A stretch of DNA of 64,000 nucleotides from Bacteroidales bacterium (GTDB lineage Bacteria > Bacteroidota > Bacteroidia > Bacteroidales > Tenuifilaceae). The stretch lies in NCBI GenBank assembly GCA_020636835.1, contig JACJXC010000006.1, positions 124,001 to 188,000 on the forward strand, read 5' to 3'. How positions within the stretch are numbered: position 1 is the first letter of the stretch; each line of letters begins with the position of its first letter. The position numbers were made by a program, and so were the translations under genes. This document shows, piece by piece, positions 35,255 to 44,605 of the stretch. The notes under the pieces were generated by a model. That model did no database searches. It worked only from the letters and a program-made list of their open reading frames with translations, and was not told the DNA's origin.

Positions 35255-36181
35255 ATGCTTAGAACTATGCAAAGGGGTATTCTTATTTTGTTCATTTTGT
35301 TTTCGGTGATAACGGTTTCCGGGCAGAATGGCGGTGGTAAAAAGAAACAATCCGGGCCCTTTCCTAAGGGGTGGGTTTTAGTTGAGAATGGAGGCCAATT
35401 TGGGTTTATCTCAAGTGAGGGTAAGGAGATCATTAAGCCTCAGTACACCCGTATTGCACCGTTCGACGAGGTTCAGCGTGGCTGGGCTCAAGTGGAGCGC
35501 GATGGTTTTATTGGGTTTATATCCATTGAGGGTGAGGAGATTGTTAAGCCAAAATACACAAAGGTTCATCCCTTTGGGGAGTTACAGCGCGGGTGGGCGT
35601 TGGTTGAAGTGAATGGTCTTTTCGGATTTCTCGCGGGCGGTGGTGAGGAGGTTATAAAACCTATTTACACCAAAATTCACCCCTTTGGTCAGCATTATCG
35701 GGGCTTGGCTTTGGTTGAGAAGGATGGCCTTTTCGGTTTTATCTCTATTGATGGCGATGAGGTTACAAAGCCTCAATATCAAAAAATCGAAAAATTTGGC
35801 GAGTTCCAGAAGGACTGGGCTCTGGTTGAAAAGGATGGTCTTTTAGGATTTATAAATGGCGAGGGCGAAGAGATAATTAAACCACAGTACAATAAAATTT
35901 CACCATTCAACGAGTACGCAAAAGGTTGGGCTCTAGTTCAGAAGGACAGGTTTTTAGGCTTTATCTCCTTTGAGGGTAAAGAGATTGTTAAACCTCAGTA
36001 CGATCAGATAAAACCCTTTGGCGAGTTTCAAAAGGATTGGGCTATGGTTCAGAAAGATGGGCTTTGGGGCTTTATTTCGTTGGAAGGGCGCGAGGTGGTT
36101 AAGCCTAAGTACGAGAAGATTAATATTGGCGATTCGCTCAACAACAAGTTTGGGAAAAAGCCTGCGGCTAGCGGAAATTAG
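35255..36181 (+). CDS. Secreted WG-repeat protein
   Basis: About 308 residues: a signal peptide (MLRTMQRGILILFILFSVI, then TVSGQ), then seven tandem WG/KWG repeats of about 37 residues. Each runs GWxxVExDGxxGFIxxEGEE followed by IVKPQYxxIxPFGExQ. The repeats form most of the protein. WG-repeat proteins are envelope or extracellular; the ligand is unknown. The repeats are very regular, suggesting recent duplication or gene conversion. Confidence 0.85.
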   Translation: MLRTMQRGILILFILFSVITVSGQNGGGKKKQSGPFPKGWVLVENGGQFGFISSEGKEIIKPQYTRIAPFDEVQRGWAQVERDGFIGFISIEGEEIVKPKYTKVHPFGELQRGWALVEVNGLFGFLAGGGEEVIKPIYTKIHPFGQHYRGLALVEKDGLFGFISIDGDEVTKPQYQKIEKFGEFQKDWALVEKDGLLGFINGEGEEIIKPQYNKISPFNEYAKGWALVQKDRFLGFISFEGKEIVKPQYDQIKPFGEFQKDWAMVQKDGLWGFISLEGREVVKPKYEKINIGDSLNNKFGKKPAASGN

Positions 36182-36210
36182 TCCAGACTTTATCAATTAA
36201 GATATTTTTT

Positions 36211-36236
36211 ATCCCCGGTTTTAATCGGGGATTTTT
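36211..36236 (+). terminator. Terminator of the WG-repeat gene
   Basis: A stem with arms ATCCCCG (36211-36217) and CGGGGAT (36226-36232), running into T6. Confidence 0.8.
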
Positions 36237-36329
36237 TATAACTAATCCTTGGAAAATTAGGTAGGTTAGATTAGTTTTTCACCAATAACTTAATAACCAT
36301 TAACTAATAACTAATCCCTAAAGCTATTG

Positions 36330-36356
36330 TTTGAATAAAAAGTATCGTTATATTTG
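36330..36356 (+). promoter_or_regulatory. Promoter of the methionine cluster
   Basis: TTTG (36330-36333) and TATATTTG (36349-36356), about 15 bases apart, placed about 40 bases before the riboswitch. The -7 box fits the Bacteroidota consensus; the spacing is a little short. Confidence 0.45.
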
Positions 36357-36395
36357 TACCATTCAAAATACTATTCTTTTAGCGAAAGGATAGAT

Positions 36396-36497
36396 TTATA
36401 GAGAAGAGCGGAGAGAACAGGCTCAATGAACCTCTAGCAACCTGCCACTAAAAGCAAGGTGCTAAAACCTGACCCGAAAGGGTAATTATAACTCTAA
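36396..36497 (+). promoter_or_regulatory. SAM-I riboswitch (S-box)
   Basis: This leader has the S-box core in order: AGAGCGGAGAGAACAGGCTC, AATGAACCTCTAGCAACCTG, AAGGTGCTAAAACCTG and the CCCGAAAGGG hairpin. TAGAG near the start can pair with CTCTA at the end to form P1. It senses S-adenosylmethionine and is placed to lower expression of the metY gene downstream. No intrinsic terminator with a T-run directly follows, so control may act through the small ORF and hairpins at 36508-36708. Confidence 0.88.
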
Positions 36498-36507
36498 ACT
36501 AAACGTT

Positions 36508-36636
36508 ATGCTGAGTTTAAACATTTCAGGTTCAATTAGTGCAACGGGTTATACTACACCTGCTTGCCGTTACTTATTTACAACCAGTTCAGAGGCACTT
36601 CTCGAATGCGCCGCTTCGGTCGAATGCGGTAGATAA
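36508..36636 (+). CDS. 42-codon leader ORF between the SAM-I riboswitch and metY
   Basis: An ATG 10 bases past the riboswitch opens a frame of 42 codons. It starts MLSLNISGSISATGY, continues PACRYLFTTSSEALL and ends ECAASVECGR, with three Cys codons. The ECAASVEC part is encoded around a direct repeat TCGAATGCG. It is too short to be found by ordinary gene calling. It may be a leader peptide sensing Cys-tRNA or a small protein. I do not recognise it. The alternative is that it is only an open stretch within a structured RNA. Confidence 0.45.
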   Translation: MLSLNISGSISATGYTTPACRYLFTTSSEALLECAASVECGR

Positions 36637-36665
36637 TCAGTTACAATCCTTACGGATTTAACCTA

Positions 36666-36708
36666 TCGCGTTGCGGGCAACGCGAGGGTGCTTGATGCAT
36701 AGCATCAA
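36666..36708 (+). promoter_or_regulatory. Tandem hairpins upstream of metY
   Basis: Two stem-loops follow the small ORF: TCGCGTTGC/GCAACGCGA (36666-36685) and TTGATGC/GCATCAA (36692-36708). Neither has a T-run, so simple termination is unlikely. They could be part of a translation- or stability-based switch. Confidence 0.45.
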
Positions 36709-36806
36709 AATGAATTTCGAACATCGATTAACGAATTAAGAATTTCTGAATTCACTTCAATATTCAAAAATCATCATTCCTTGTTCATCATTTTAAAATT
36801 AAAGAA

Positions 36807-38111
36807 ATGTCACAAACATATCATTTCGATACCCTGCAGGTGCACGCAGGTCAATGGGTTGACGAAGAAACGCTTTCGAGGGCTGTTCCCATTTATCAAA
36901 CCACATCGTACCTGTTTAGGGATTCCGATCATGGTGCAAATCTTTTTGCATTGAAAGAATCCGGACATATTTACACGCGTTTAAGCAATCCAACTACCGA
37001 TGTGTTGGAGAAACGGCTTGCCGCGTTAGAAGGAGGAGCGGCTGCCGTGGTTGTAGCATCGGGACATGCAGCGCAGTTTATTGCGCTAAATAATATTTTG
37101 TCGGTTGGCGATAATTTTATTTCGTCACCTTATATATATGGTGGCAGTCACAACCAGTTTAAGGTGGCGTTTAAACGATTGGGTATCGATGCACGCTTTT
37201 CGCAAGGTATTAATCCTGATGATTTTGAGGCCCTTATCGATAATCGAACAAAGGCTATTTATATAGAAACGATAGGAAATCCTAGTTTTTGCATTCCCGA
37301 TTTTGAGGCATTTGCTCGGTTGGCTCAACGATATAAGATACCGCTGATTGTTGATAATACCTTTGCTGCGGCTGGATATTTGTGTAGGCCTATTGAGTAT
37401 GGAGCAAACATAGTTGTGGAGTCAATTACGAAGTGGGTTGGCGGACATGGAACAAGTATGGGTGGTGCCATTATCGATGGGGGAAACTTTGATTGGGGAA
37501 ATGGCAAGTTTCCACAATTTTCCGAACCTTCCGAGGGTTATCATGGTTTGATTTTTTGGAATGAGTTTGGAAGCGAAAGCGCTCATGGCAATATTGCCTT
37601 TGCTACACGGGCAAGGGTTGAAAGTTTGCGCGATTTTGGCCCTGCAATTAGTCCGTTCAATTCTTTTTTGCTTTTGCAAGGATTGGAAACGCTTTCGTTA
37701 CGTATGGACAGGCACTGTAGCAATACTTTGGCATTAGCCCATTGGTTAAAGAAGCATCCTTTGGTGGAAAGTGTTAACTATCCCGGGTTGGACGATAATG
37801 AGTACCATGAGGTTGCTACAAAATATCTCAGTAATGGCTTTGGAGGAGTGCTTTCGTTTACAGTAAGAGGAGATAGAACTCAGACCATAAAATTTGTAGA
37901 TAGTTTGAGGTTGGTTAGCCACTTGGCTAACGTTGGTGATGCTAAAACGCTCATTATTCAACCTTCGGCTACAACACACCAGCAAATGTCGGAACAGGAG
38001 CAACTTGCAGCCGGAGTACGGCCAAACCTGCTGAGAGTTTCAGTTGGAATTGAGTATATTGGCGACATAATTGCCGATTTTGAGCAGGCTTTTAATAAGG
38101 TTGATGGTTAA
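36807..38111 (+). CDS. metY: O-acetylhomoserine aminocarboxypropyltransferase (sulfhydrylase)
   Basis: Uses O-acetylhomoserine and sulfide to make homocysteine (PLP-dependent). 434 residues of the Cys/Met-metabolism PLP family: YTRLSNPTTDVLEKRLAALE, the PLP-lysine site ESITKWVGGHGTSMGGAI, IIQPSATTHQQMSEQEQ and the C-terminal LLRVSVGIEYIGDI. It is headed by the SAM-I riboswitch and followed by metX, which supplies its substrate. Confidence 0.93.
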   Translation: MSQTYHFDTLQVHAGQWVDEETLSRAVPIYQTTSYLFRDSDHGANLFALKESGHIYTRLSNPTTDVLEKRLAALEGGAAAVVVASGHAAQFIALNNILSVGDNFISSPYIYGGSHNQFKVAFKRLGIDARFSQGINPDDFEALIDNRTKAIYIETIGNPSFCIPDFEAFARLAQRYKIPLIVDNTFAAAGYLCRPIEYGANIVVESITKWVGGHGTSMGGAIIDGGNFDWGNGKFPQFSEPSEGYHGLIFWNEFGSESAHGNIAFATRARVESLRDFGPAISPFNSFLLLQGLETLSLRMDRHCSNTLALAHWLKKHPLVESVNYPGLDDNEYHEVATKYLSNGFGGVLSFTVRGDRTQTIKFVDSLRLVSHLANVGDAKTLIIQPSATTHQQMSEQEQLAAGVRPNLLRVSVGIEYIGDIIADFEQAFNKVDG

Positions 38112-38246
38112 TGATGTTTTAATGATTGTCGTAAACTCGGTTTCGAGCGCAGCGAAGCTTAAAGCAAGAGAAACCTAAGGTGGTATAACGCTCGGTTCTT
38201 CGTTTCACTTGGTCTGACAATTAATAGAATGTCTGAAATTTGATTT

Positions 38247-39257
38247 ATGAAAATTACCGAGCAAAATCTAAATATAAGTGAGTTGCAGTTGGAATGTGGC
38301 GAAAAACTTATCAACGTAAATGTTCGTTACCACGTACTTGGAGAAGTGGCAAAGCATTCCGATAAGGTAGTTTGGATTTGCCATGCTTTCACTGCCAATA
38401 GCAATCCAGCCGATTGGTGGCCGGAAATGGTCGGTATCGGAAAGGTTTTCGATCCTGACAAAACACCTATTGTTTGTGTCAACATTTTGGGCTCTTGTTA
38501 TGGAACAACAGGGCCTATGTCTATAAACCCGCAAACAGGGAAACCGTACTTACGTAATTTCCCTATGATAACTTTTCGGGATATTGCTAGGGTAAATAAC
38601 GAGGTAAAATGCCATTTAGGTATCGGTAAAATTTGGATGATAATAGGCGGTTCCATTGGTGGTTTTCAGGCTATGGAATGGGAATGTATGTTTCCCGGAA
38701 CGGCGAAACATCTTGTTTTGATAGCCACCTCGGCACAATCGTCGCCGTGGGTAAAGGCGTTTAGCCAATCGCAGCGTTTATCGCTACTTGCCGATGAAAG
38801 TTTTGTAAGACAGGAAGTCGGTGGCGGGCAAAAAGGCCTAATGGCAGCACGTAGCATTGCCCTGTTGAGTTACCGGGGTAGAAGTAGTTATAACCTTACT
38901 CAACAGGATGTTTCCGACAATCTGCTGGAAAATTATCGGGCATGTACTTACCAAACTTATCAGGGCGAAAAGTTGGTAAAGCGATTCAATGCCTATTCGT
39001 ATTATACTTTGCTGTTAACGCTCGATACCCATAATATGGCTAGGAACAGAAGTTCGTTACAGAATGCTTTGTCGTTAATCAACGCAAATACCTTGGTTGT
39101 AGGAATCGATTCCGATATACTTTTCCCGGTTGAAGAGCAGAAGGTTTTGGCCGATAATATTCCTAACGCAGTATATCGCGAAATTCATTCGCAGTTTTGT
39201 CACGATGGTTTTCTTATCGAGTACAAGCAATTAACCGACATCATTCGGATTACCTGA
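38247..39257 (+). CDS. metX: Homoserine O-acetyltransferase
   Basis: Acetylates homoserine from acetyl-CoA. 336 residues of the alpha/beta-hydrolase fold: WICHAFTANSNPADWWPEM, VNILGSCYGTTGPMSINP, the nucleophile elbow IIGGSIGGFQAMEWE (Ser), a catalytic Asp in GIDSDILFP, and the catalytic His in HSQFCHDGFLIEYKQL. The His motif differs from the usual GHDAFL. The 135-base gap from metY contains degenerate repeat sequence but no gene. Confidence 0.92.
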   Translation: MKITEQNLNISELQLECGEKLINVNVRYHVLGEVAKHSDKVVWICHAFTANSNPADWWPEMVGIGKVFDPDKTPIVCVNILGSCYGTTGPMSINPQTGKPYLRNFPMITFRDIARVNNEVKCHLGIGKIWMIIGGSIGGFQAMEWECMFPGTAKHLVLIATSAQSSPWVKAFSQSQRLSLLADESFVRQEVGGGQKGLMAARSIALLSYRGRSSYNLTQQDVSDNLLENYRACTYQTYQGEKLVKRFNAYSYYTLLLTLDTHNMARNRSSLQNALSLINANTLVVGIDSDILFPVEEQKVLADNIPNAVYREIHSQFCHDGFLIEYKQLTDIIRIT

Positions 39258-39316
39258 AAATTTTCAGCGAGGAAATTTAGATTTCAACTTTTAGACATCA
39301 GAAAATAGATGATTGT

Positions 39317-39514
39317 TTTGTCATCCTGAACGAGACGAGGTGTTTTGTTAGTTTTTGGAATTGTCAGATTTCTCGCTTTGTTCGAAATGGCACGTTGTTT
39401 AGGCATAATTTCAACTTTAATGAAAGGTACAGTTTAATCAAATCACGTATTGTGCCGAGCGTAGTCGAAACATCTTTTTTAAGATTTTTCTACTTGTTTG
39501 AAATGACAGTACGG
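39317..39514. repeat. Two degenerate copies of a dispersed intergenic repeat
   Basis: Two partial copies lie in this 292-base gap. One (39317-39395) runs TCATCCTGAACGAGACGAGG ... TTTCTCGCTTTGTTCGAAAT. The other (39449-39514) runs GCCGAGCGTAGTCGAAACAT ... CTACTTGTTTGAAATGACA. Similar GAGCGAAGCGAG-like sequence is at about 38145-38215. Such elements are common between genes in Bacteroidota. No gene is seen here. Confidence 0.5.
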
Positions 39515-39549
39515 ATGAAATGTTATTTCAATTTCAAAAAACAAAAACA

Positions 39550-40809
39550 ATGGAAATCGCAATAAATAAATCAACTTTAAAAGTTGGTGTGAATAAAAAT
39601 ATTCGGCGTCAGGTAATAGGCCTGTTTGGTTTTGGAAATGTGGGGCAAGGCTTATACCATGTTTTGCAAGGTGTTCCGTCGTCGAAAGCGTACATTAAGA
39701 AGATTTGTGTACGACAAACGAATAAAGAGCGAAACGTTGAGGAGAACCTTATAACCTACAATCCCGAAGTAATACTAAACGACCCTGAAATTAATCTTGT
39801 GGTAGAGTTAATTGACAATCCAGACGATGCTTACCGGTATGTAAAATCGGCGCTGTTACAGGGGAAAAGTGTTGTATCGGGTAATAAAACGATGCTTGCA
39901 TATCATTTGGATGAGTTAATAGAAATTCAGCAACAAACAGGTAACGCCTTACTTTACGATGCCTCTGCTTGCGGAAGCATTCCCATAATTCGAAACTTAG
40001 AGGAATACTACGATAACGATTTACTAATATCGATTAAAGGTATTTTAAACGGTTCGTCAAATTTTATTCTTTCCCGGATATTCAGCCATGGGGAAAATTA
40101 CGATGTTGCTTTGAAAAAAGCGCAGGAATTAGGATTTGCCGAGAGTAATCCTTCGTTCGATGTTATGGGGTTCGATGCCTTGTATAAGTTAATTATTCTT
40201 ACTGTTCATGGTTTCGGAACCTATGTAAATCCTAACGATGCTTTTTGCTATGGCATACAAAACTTGTCGAAGTACGATATTCGTTATGCCCAGGAGCAAA
40301 ATCGGAAAATAAAGTTGGTGGCAACGTTGCATAAGTTCGATTCTAACCTTTTTACACTTTTTGTTTTACCTACTTTGGTAAAGCCGTCCGAATATATTTT
40401 TAATGTGGAAGACGAGTTTAACGGAGTTGTAATAGAGGGGGCGTATTACGACGAGCAGTTTATGTTTGGTAAAGGAGCAGGAGGCTATCCTACAGGGTCG
40501 GCGGTGTTGAGTGACATTACTGCTCGATTCCATAATTACCGGTACGAGTATAAAAAGTTGAATTTTTTTACTCCACCAGCATACACCACCGATGTTACCT
40601 TGGAGCTGTTTATACGCTATCACGATATGGTTGACCTCTCAATATTTGATATCTATGAGTTGATTGAGCGTTACAATGGGCCAGAGCATCGATGGGTAAT
40701 TGCAAAGGTTAAACTTTCGACCCTGATTAAAGTGAAGGATTTAATTCCCAAGTTGAATCTTTTTATTGCGTTTACTGGGAATTTGGATTATAAAAGTAGT
40801 AATTTGTAG
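39550..40809 (+). CDS. hom: Homoserine dehydrogenase
   Basis: Reduces aspartate semialdehyde to homoserine. About 419 residues: a Rossmann motif GLFGFGNVGQGLYHVL (about 24-39), SGNKTMLAYHLDEL, the substrate-domain signature LYDASACGSIPIIRNLEEYY, GILNGSSNFILSRIF and AQELGFAESNPSFDVMGFDA. It stands alone, not fused to aspartate kinase as ThrA, and lies within the met cluster. The ATG at 39550 is preferred over an upstream one at 39520, as the added residues are atypical. Confidence 0.9.
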   Translation: MEIAINKSTLKVGVNKNIRRQVIGLFGFGNVGQGLYHVLQGVPSSKAYIKKICVRQTNKERNVEENLITYNPEVILNDPEINLVVELIDNPDDAYRYVKSALLQGKSVVSGNKTMLAYHLDELIEIQQQTGNALLYDASACGSIPIIRNLEEYYDNDLLISIKGILNGSSNFILSRIFSHGENYDVALKKAQELGFAESNPSFDVMGFDALYKLIILTVHGFGTYVNPNDAFCYGIQNLSKYDIRYAQEQNRKIKLVATLHKFDSNLFTLFVLPTLVKPSEYIFNVEDEFNGVVIEGAYYDEQFMFGKGAGGYPTGSAVLSDITARFHNYRYEYKKLNFFTPPAYTTDVTLELFIRYHDMVDLSIFDIYELIERYNGPEHRWVIAKVKLSTLIKVKDLIPKLNLFIAFTGNLDYKSSNL

Positions 40810-40897
40810 TTGTAGGTATTGAATTGGTGTTATTGGTTATTGATTGAATATAATGTCTCTTATACCTAAGCCCCTGTTACTTTTTAATGAATGCACA

Positions 40898-43800
40898 ATG
40901 AATAATAGTATATTGATAGAACAACTCAAACAACGTATCCTTGTCCTCGATGGGGCTACTGGTACAATGATTCAACGTTTCAAATTGCAGGAGGCCGATT
41001 TCCGGGGTTCGCTATTCGCAAGTCATCCCCAGAATCTTAAGGGCGATAACGATTTATTGGTTCTTACCCGTCCCGATGTGATTGAGTCAATTCATCGCGA
41101 TTACCTGAATGCAGGAGCCGATATTATCGAAACCAACACCTTCAACGCAACCACTATTTCGCAGGCCGATTATGGGATGCAGGATTGGGTCGAGAAATTA
41201 AACTACGAGGGAGCGCGTATTGCCCGCAGGGTTGCCGATGAGTTTACCGCTTTGAATCCTAGTAAACCACGCTTTGTTGCAGGGTCGATGGGGCCAACCA
41301 ACCGCACCGCATCAATGTCGCCCGATGTGAATCGACCTAGCTTCAGAGCTGTAACATTCTTCGATTTGGTTGCCGCATATAGCCAGCAGGCAAAGGCTTT
41401 GATTGAGGGTGGTGTCGATATTCTTTTGGTCGAAACAATTTTCGACACGCTCAATGCCAAAGCGGCTCTTTTTGCCATTTCGAATGTTCTGGATGAGTTA
41501 GATAAGGACGTTCCCGTGATGGTTTCTGCAACAGTTGCCGACATCAGTGGACGGTTACTTGCTGGTCAAACCCTGGAGGCTTTTCTGGCTTCGGTATCGC
41601 ATTACCCGCTGCTTAGCGTAGGGCTGAACTGCGCTTTTGGTGCAGAGCAATTGCTTCCGTATGTGGAGGAGATTTCTGCAAAATCCAAGTTTTGGGTAAG
41701 TGTTCACCCCAATGCCGGGTTGCCCAATCAGTTGGGCGAGTACGATCAGTCGGCCGAGGAGATGGCCTCCATTGTGGAGGGCTATTTAAAATCGGGTTTG
41801 GTTAATATTATTGGGGGGTGCTGTGGCACAACTCCTCTGCATATTGAGAAAATTGCTGCTTTAGTTGATAAATACTCACCCCGTCGTATTTCCGAAATTC
41901 CTAAATATACCCGTTTGTCGGGGTTGGAGTTGCTGGAACTGAGACCCGATACCAACTTCGTGAATATTGGTGAGCGTACCAATGTGGCTGGCTCTAAAAA
42001 GTTTGCCAAGTTGATTGCCGATGGTAAGTATGCTGAAGCCATTTCCATTGCCCGCGAGCAGGTTGATGGCGGTGCGCAGGCCATCGATATTTGTATGGAC
42101 GATGCCCTGATTAATGCACCGCAGGCTATGGCTGAGTTTATAAATATGATTGCATCGGAGCCCGATATTGCCAAAGTTCCTGTGATGATCGATTCGTCGA
42201 GGTTCGAGGCGATTGAGGCTGGTTTGCAGTGCACCCAGGGCAAAAGCATTGTTAACTCAATTAGTTTGAAGGAAGGCGAGGCGGAGTTTATTCGTCGGGC
42301 TAAACTAATAAAACAGTATGGTGCCGCAGTTGTGGTTATGCTTTTCGATGAGAATGGGCAGGCTACAACCACCGAGCATCGTATTGCTGTGTCGGAGCGC
42401 TCGTTTAATATACTAACAAAGCTTGTAGGTTACGAGCCCGAGGATATCATCTTCGATCCCAATATTCTTGCAATTGGAACAGGAATGGTTGAGCACGCAT
42501 CGCAGGCGGTTAGTTTTATCGAAACATGCACGTGGATTAAGCAAAACCTTTCGGGGGCAAAGGTTAGCGGTGGTGTAAGCAATTTATCGTTCTCGTTTAG
42601 GGGGAACAATGTTATTCGCGAGGCCATACACTCAGTTTTTTTGTATCACGCCATAAATGCGGGAATGGATATGGGTATTGTGAATCCATCGCTTTTGCAG
42701 GTTTACTCGGAGATTGAACCCGATTTGTTGAAGTTAACCGAGGATTTGGTTTTAAACCGCAGGCGCGATGCAACGGAGCGGTTACTCGCGTTTGCTCAAA
42801 ATGTCTCGCAGGAGAAAGTTGAGGAGCATAAAGTGCAGGAGTGGCGTAACGAGCCTGTGGCTAAGCGCTTGCAGCACTCGCTTGTAAAAGGAATAACCGA
42901 TTTTATTGTTGACGATACCAACGAAGCATACCGTATTTTGGGTTCTTCAATCGCTGTAATAGAAGGCCCTTTGATGGATGGCATGGCCGAGGTGGGTACT
43001 CTGTTCGGCTCAGGAAAAATGTTCCTGCCTCAGGTTGTGAAAAGCGCCCGGGTGATGAAATCGGCTGTTGCAGTTTTGGAACCACACCTGAATAGCACAA
43101 CCGAACTTGAGCAAAACCAAGCGCAGAAAGGTACAATTGTGTTGGCCACAGTCAAGGGCGATGTTCACGATATCGGGAAGAATATTGTAAATGTAGTTTT
43201 GGCATGCAACGGTTACAGAATTATCGATTTGGGCGTGATGGTGCCAACCGAGAAGATTATTGAGGAGGTAATTAAGAATAAGGCTGATATTCTGGGTTTG
43301 AGCGGTTTAATCACCCCTTCGCTCGACGAAATGGCGTCGGTGGTCAGGGAGCTTGAGCGTCATGGAATAAGTATTCCGGTTCTGATTGGCGGTGCAACAA
43401 CATCGGAGCTACATACCGCGCTGCGAATTGATACGGGCTATTCAGGTGCAGTGATTTACGTAAAAGATGCATCGCAGGCCAGCGGAGTTGTGTCTAATCT
43501 TTTAAGTAACGAAAAACGCCCGGCGTATATTAATCAGATTAAGGAGAATTACGCCACGCTTCGAGAAACATATAGTGCCCGAAATATCACCCTGATTTCG
43601 CTGGATGATGCCCGACGTAATTCCTTGAAGTTGGACTGGAGTACTTACAATCCGCCTGTTCCTAAACAAACTGGGATTATCAGGTTTGATGATTACTCCT
43701 TGCGGGAAATTAGAAACTATATCGATTGGCGATTCTACTTCTTTGCATGGGATATTAAGGGCAAGTACCCCGATATTTTTAGCGACCCAATAAAGGGGGC

Positions 43801-44566
43801 TGAAGCAAAGCGTTTATACGATGAGGCCAATGCTATGCTCAACGAAATTATTGATGGGAAATTGCTAAAAGCATCAGGTGTTGTTGGTATTTTCCCCGCA
43901 GCCGCAAATGGCGACGATATTTTTATCTATTCCGATGAGTCGAGAGCGGTAATTCAGTCCAGATTTCCCCAGCTGCGGAATCAGGAGAAGAAGGACGATG
44001 GTGTGCCAAACCTCTGCCTATCCGATTTTGTTGCACCGGTTGGCACCAAGAACGATTGGGTTGGATGCTTTGCCGTAACGGTGGGGCATGGAGCCGATGA
44101 GTTGGCCGAAAAGTACCGTTTCGCCGGCGACGATTTTAAGGCGATAATGGTGAAGATCCTAGCCGATAGGCTTGCCGAGGCCTTCGCTGAACTGCTGCAC
44201 CATAAGGTTCGGAGCGAGATTTGGGCATACATTATTGCCGAGGATTTACCATTGGAGCAAATGTTGTCTGAACGATACCAAGGGATTCGACCTGCGCCGG
44301 GTTATCCTGCTTGCCCCGATCATCGAGGTAAACAGTTCATCTTCGATTTGATGAGTGTAACCCAAAATACTGGAATGACCTTAACCGAGAGTTTTGCAAT
44401 GAATCCGGGGGCTTCGGTTGCTGGTTACTACTTTTCGCATCCTAAATCCAAGTACTTTACAGTTGGAAAGGTTACTCAGGAACAGGTTGCCGACTATGCT
44501 AAACGGGTTAATGTTCCCGTTGAGGCGGTTGAACAATTAATTCCAACCCACTTAGCCTACAAGTAG
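40898..44566 (+). CDS. metH: Cobalamin-dependent methionine synthase
   Basis: Transfers methyl from methyl-THF to homocysteine. About 1222 residues with all four modules. The homocysteine domain (about 1-325) shows LDGATGTMIQRF, SVGLNCAFGAEQL and zinc-binding IIGGCCGTTPLHI. The pterin domain (about 345-620) shows NIGERTNVAGSKKF. The B12 domain (about 640-880) shows VKGDVHDIGKNIVNVVLACN with the lower-ligand His. The SAM reactivation domain shows GIRPAPGYPACPDHRGK. Full length, with reactivation suggesting aerobic or microaerobic exposure. The ATG at 40898 starts the conserved N-terminus. Confidence 0.96.
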   Translation: MNNSILIEQLKQRILVLDGATGTMIQRFKLQEADFRGSLFASHPQNLKGDNDLLVLTRPDVIESIHRDYLNAGADIIETNTFNATTISQADYGMQDWVEKLNYEGARIARRVADEFTALNPSKPRFVAGSMGPTNRTASMSPDVNRPSFRAVTFFDLVAAYSQQAKALIEGGVDILLVETIFDTLNAKAALFAISNVLDELDKDVPVMVSATVADISGRLLAGQTLEAFLASVSHYPLLSVGLNCAFGAEQLLPYVEEISAKSKFWVSVHPNAGLPNQLGEYDQSAEEMASIVEGYLKSGLVNIIGGCCGTTPLHIEKIAALVDKYSPRRISEIPKYTRLSGLELLELRPDTNFVNIGERTNVAGSKKFAKLIADGKYAEAISIAREQVDGGAQAIDICMDDALINAPQAMAEFINMIASEPDIAKVPVMIDSSRFEAIEAGLQCTQGKSIVNSISLKEGEAEFIRRAKLIKQYGAAVVVMLFDENGQATTTEHRIAVSERSFNILTKLVGYEPEDIIFDPNILAIGTGMVEHASQAVSFIETCTWIKQNLSGAKVSGGVSNLSFSFRGNNVIREAIHSVFLYHAINAGMDMGIVNPSLLQVYSEIEPDLLKLTEDLVLNRRRDATERLLAFAQNVSQEKVEEHKVQEWRNEPVAKRLQHSLVKGITDFIVDDTNEAYRILGSSIAVIEGPLMDGMAEVGTLFGSGKMFLPQVVKSARVMKSAVAVLEPHLNSTTELEQNQAQKGTIVLATVKGDVHDIGKNIVNVVLACNGYRIIDLGVMVPTEKIIEEVIKNKADILGLSGLITPSLDEMASVVRELERHGISIPVLIGGATTSELHTALRIDTGYSGAVIYVKDASQASGVVSNLLSNEKRPAYINQIKENYATLRETYSARNITLISLDDARRNSLKLDWSTYNPPVPKQTGIIRFDDYSLREIRNYIDWRFYFFAWDIKGKYPDIFSDPIKGAEAKRLYDEANAMLNEIIDGKLLKASGVVGIFPAAANGDDIFIYSDESRAVIQSRFPQLRNQEKKDDGVPNLCLSDFVAPVGTKNDWVGCFAVTVGHGADELAEKYRFAGDDFKAIMVKILADRLAEAFAELLHHKVRSEIWAYIIAEDLPLEQMLSERYQGIRPAPGYPACPDHRGKQFIFDLMSVTQNTGMTLTESFAMNPGASVAGYYFSHPKSKYFTVGKVTQEQVADYAKRVNVPVEAVEQLIPTHLAYK

Positions 44567-44605
44567 AATTTTTTGATTCTGATACAACTGCTAACTATTT
44601 AAGAA

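Noticed and set aside
41782..42372. A 196-residue ORF antisense to metH
   Set aside because: It mirrors the metH pterin-binding domain's codon pattern; metH is full length and intact.
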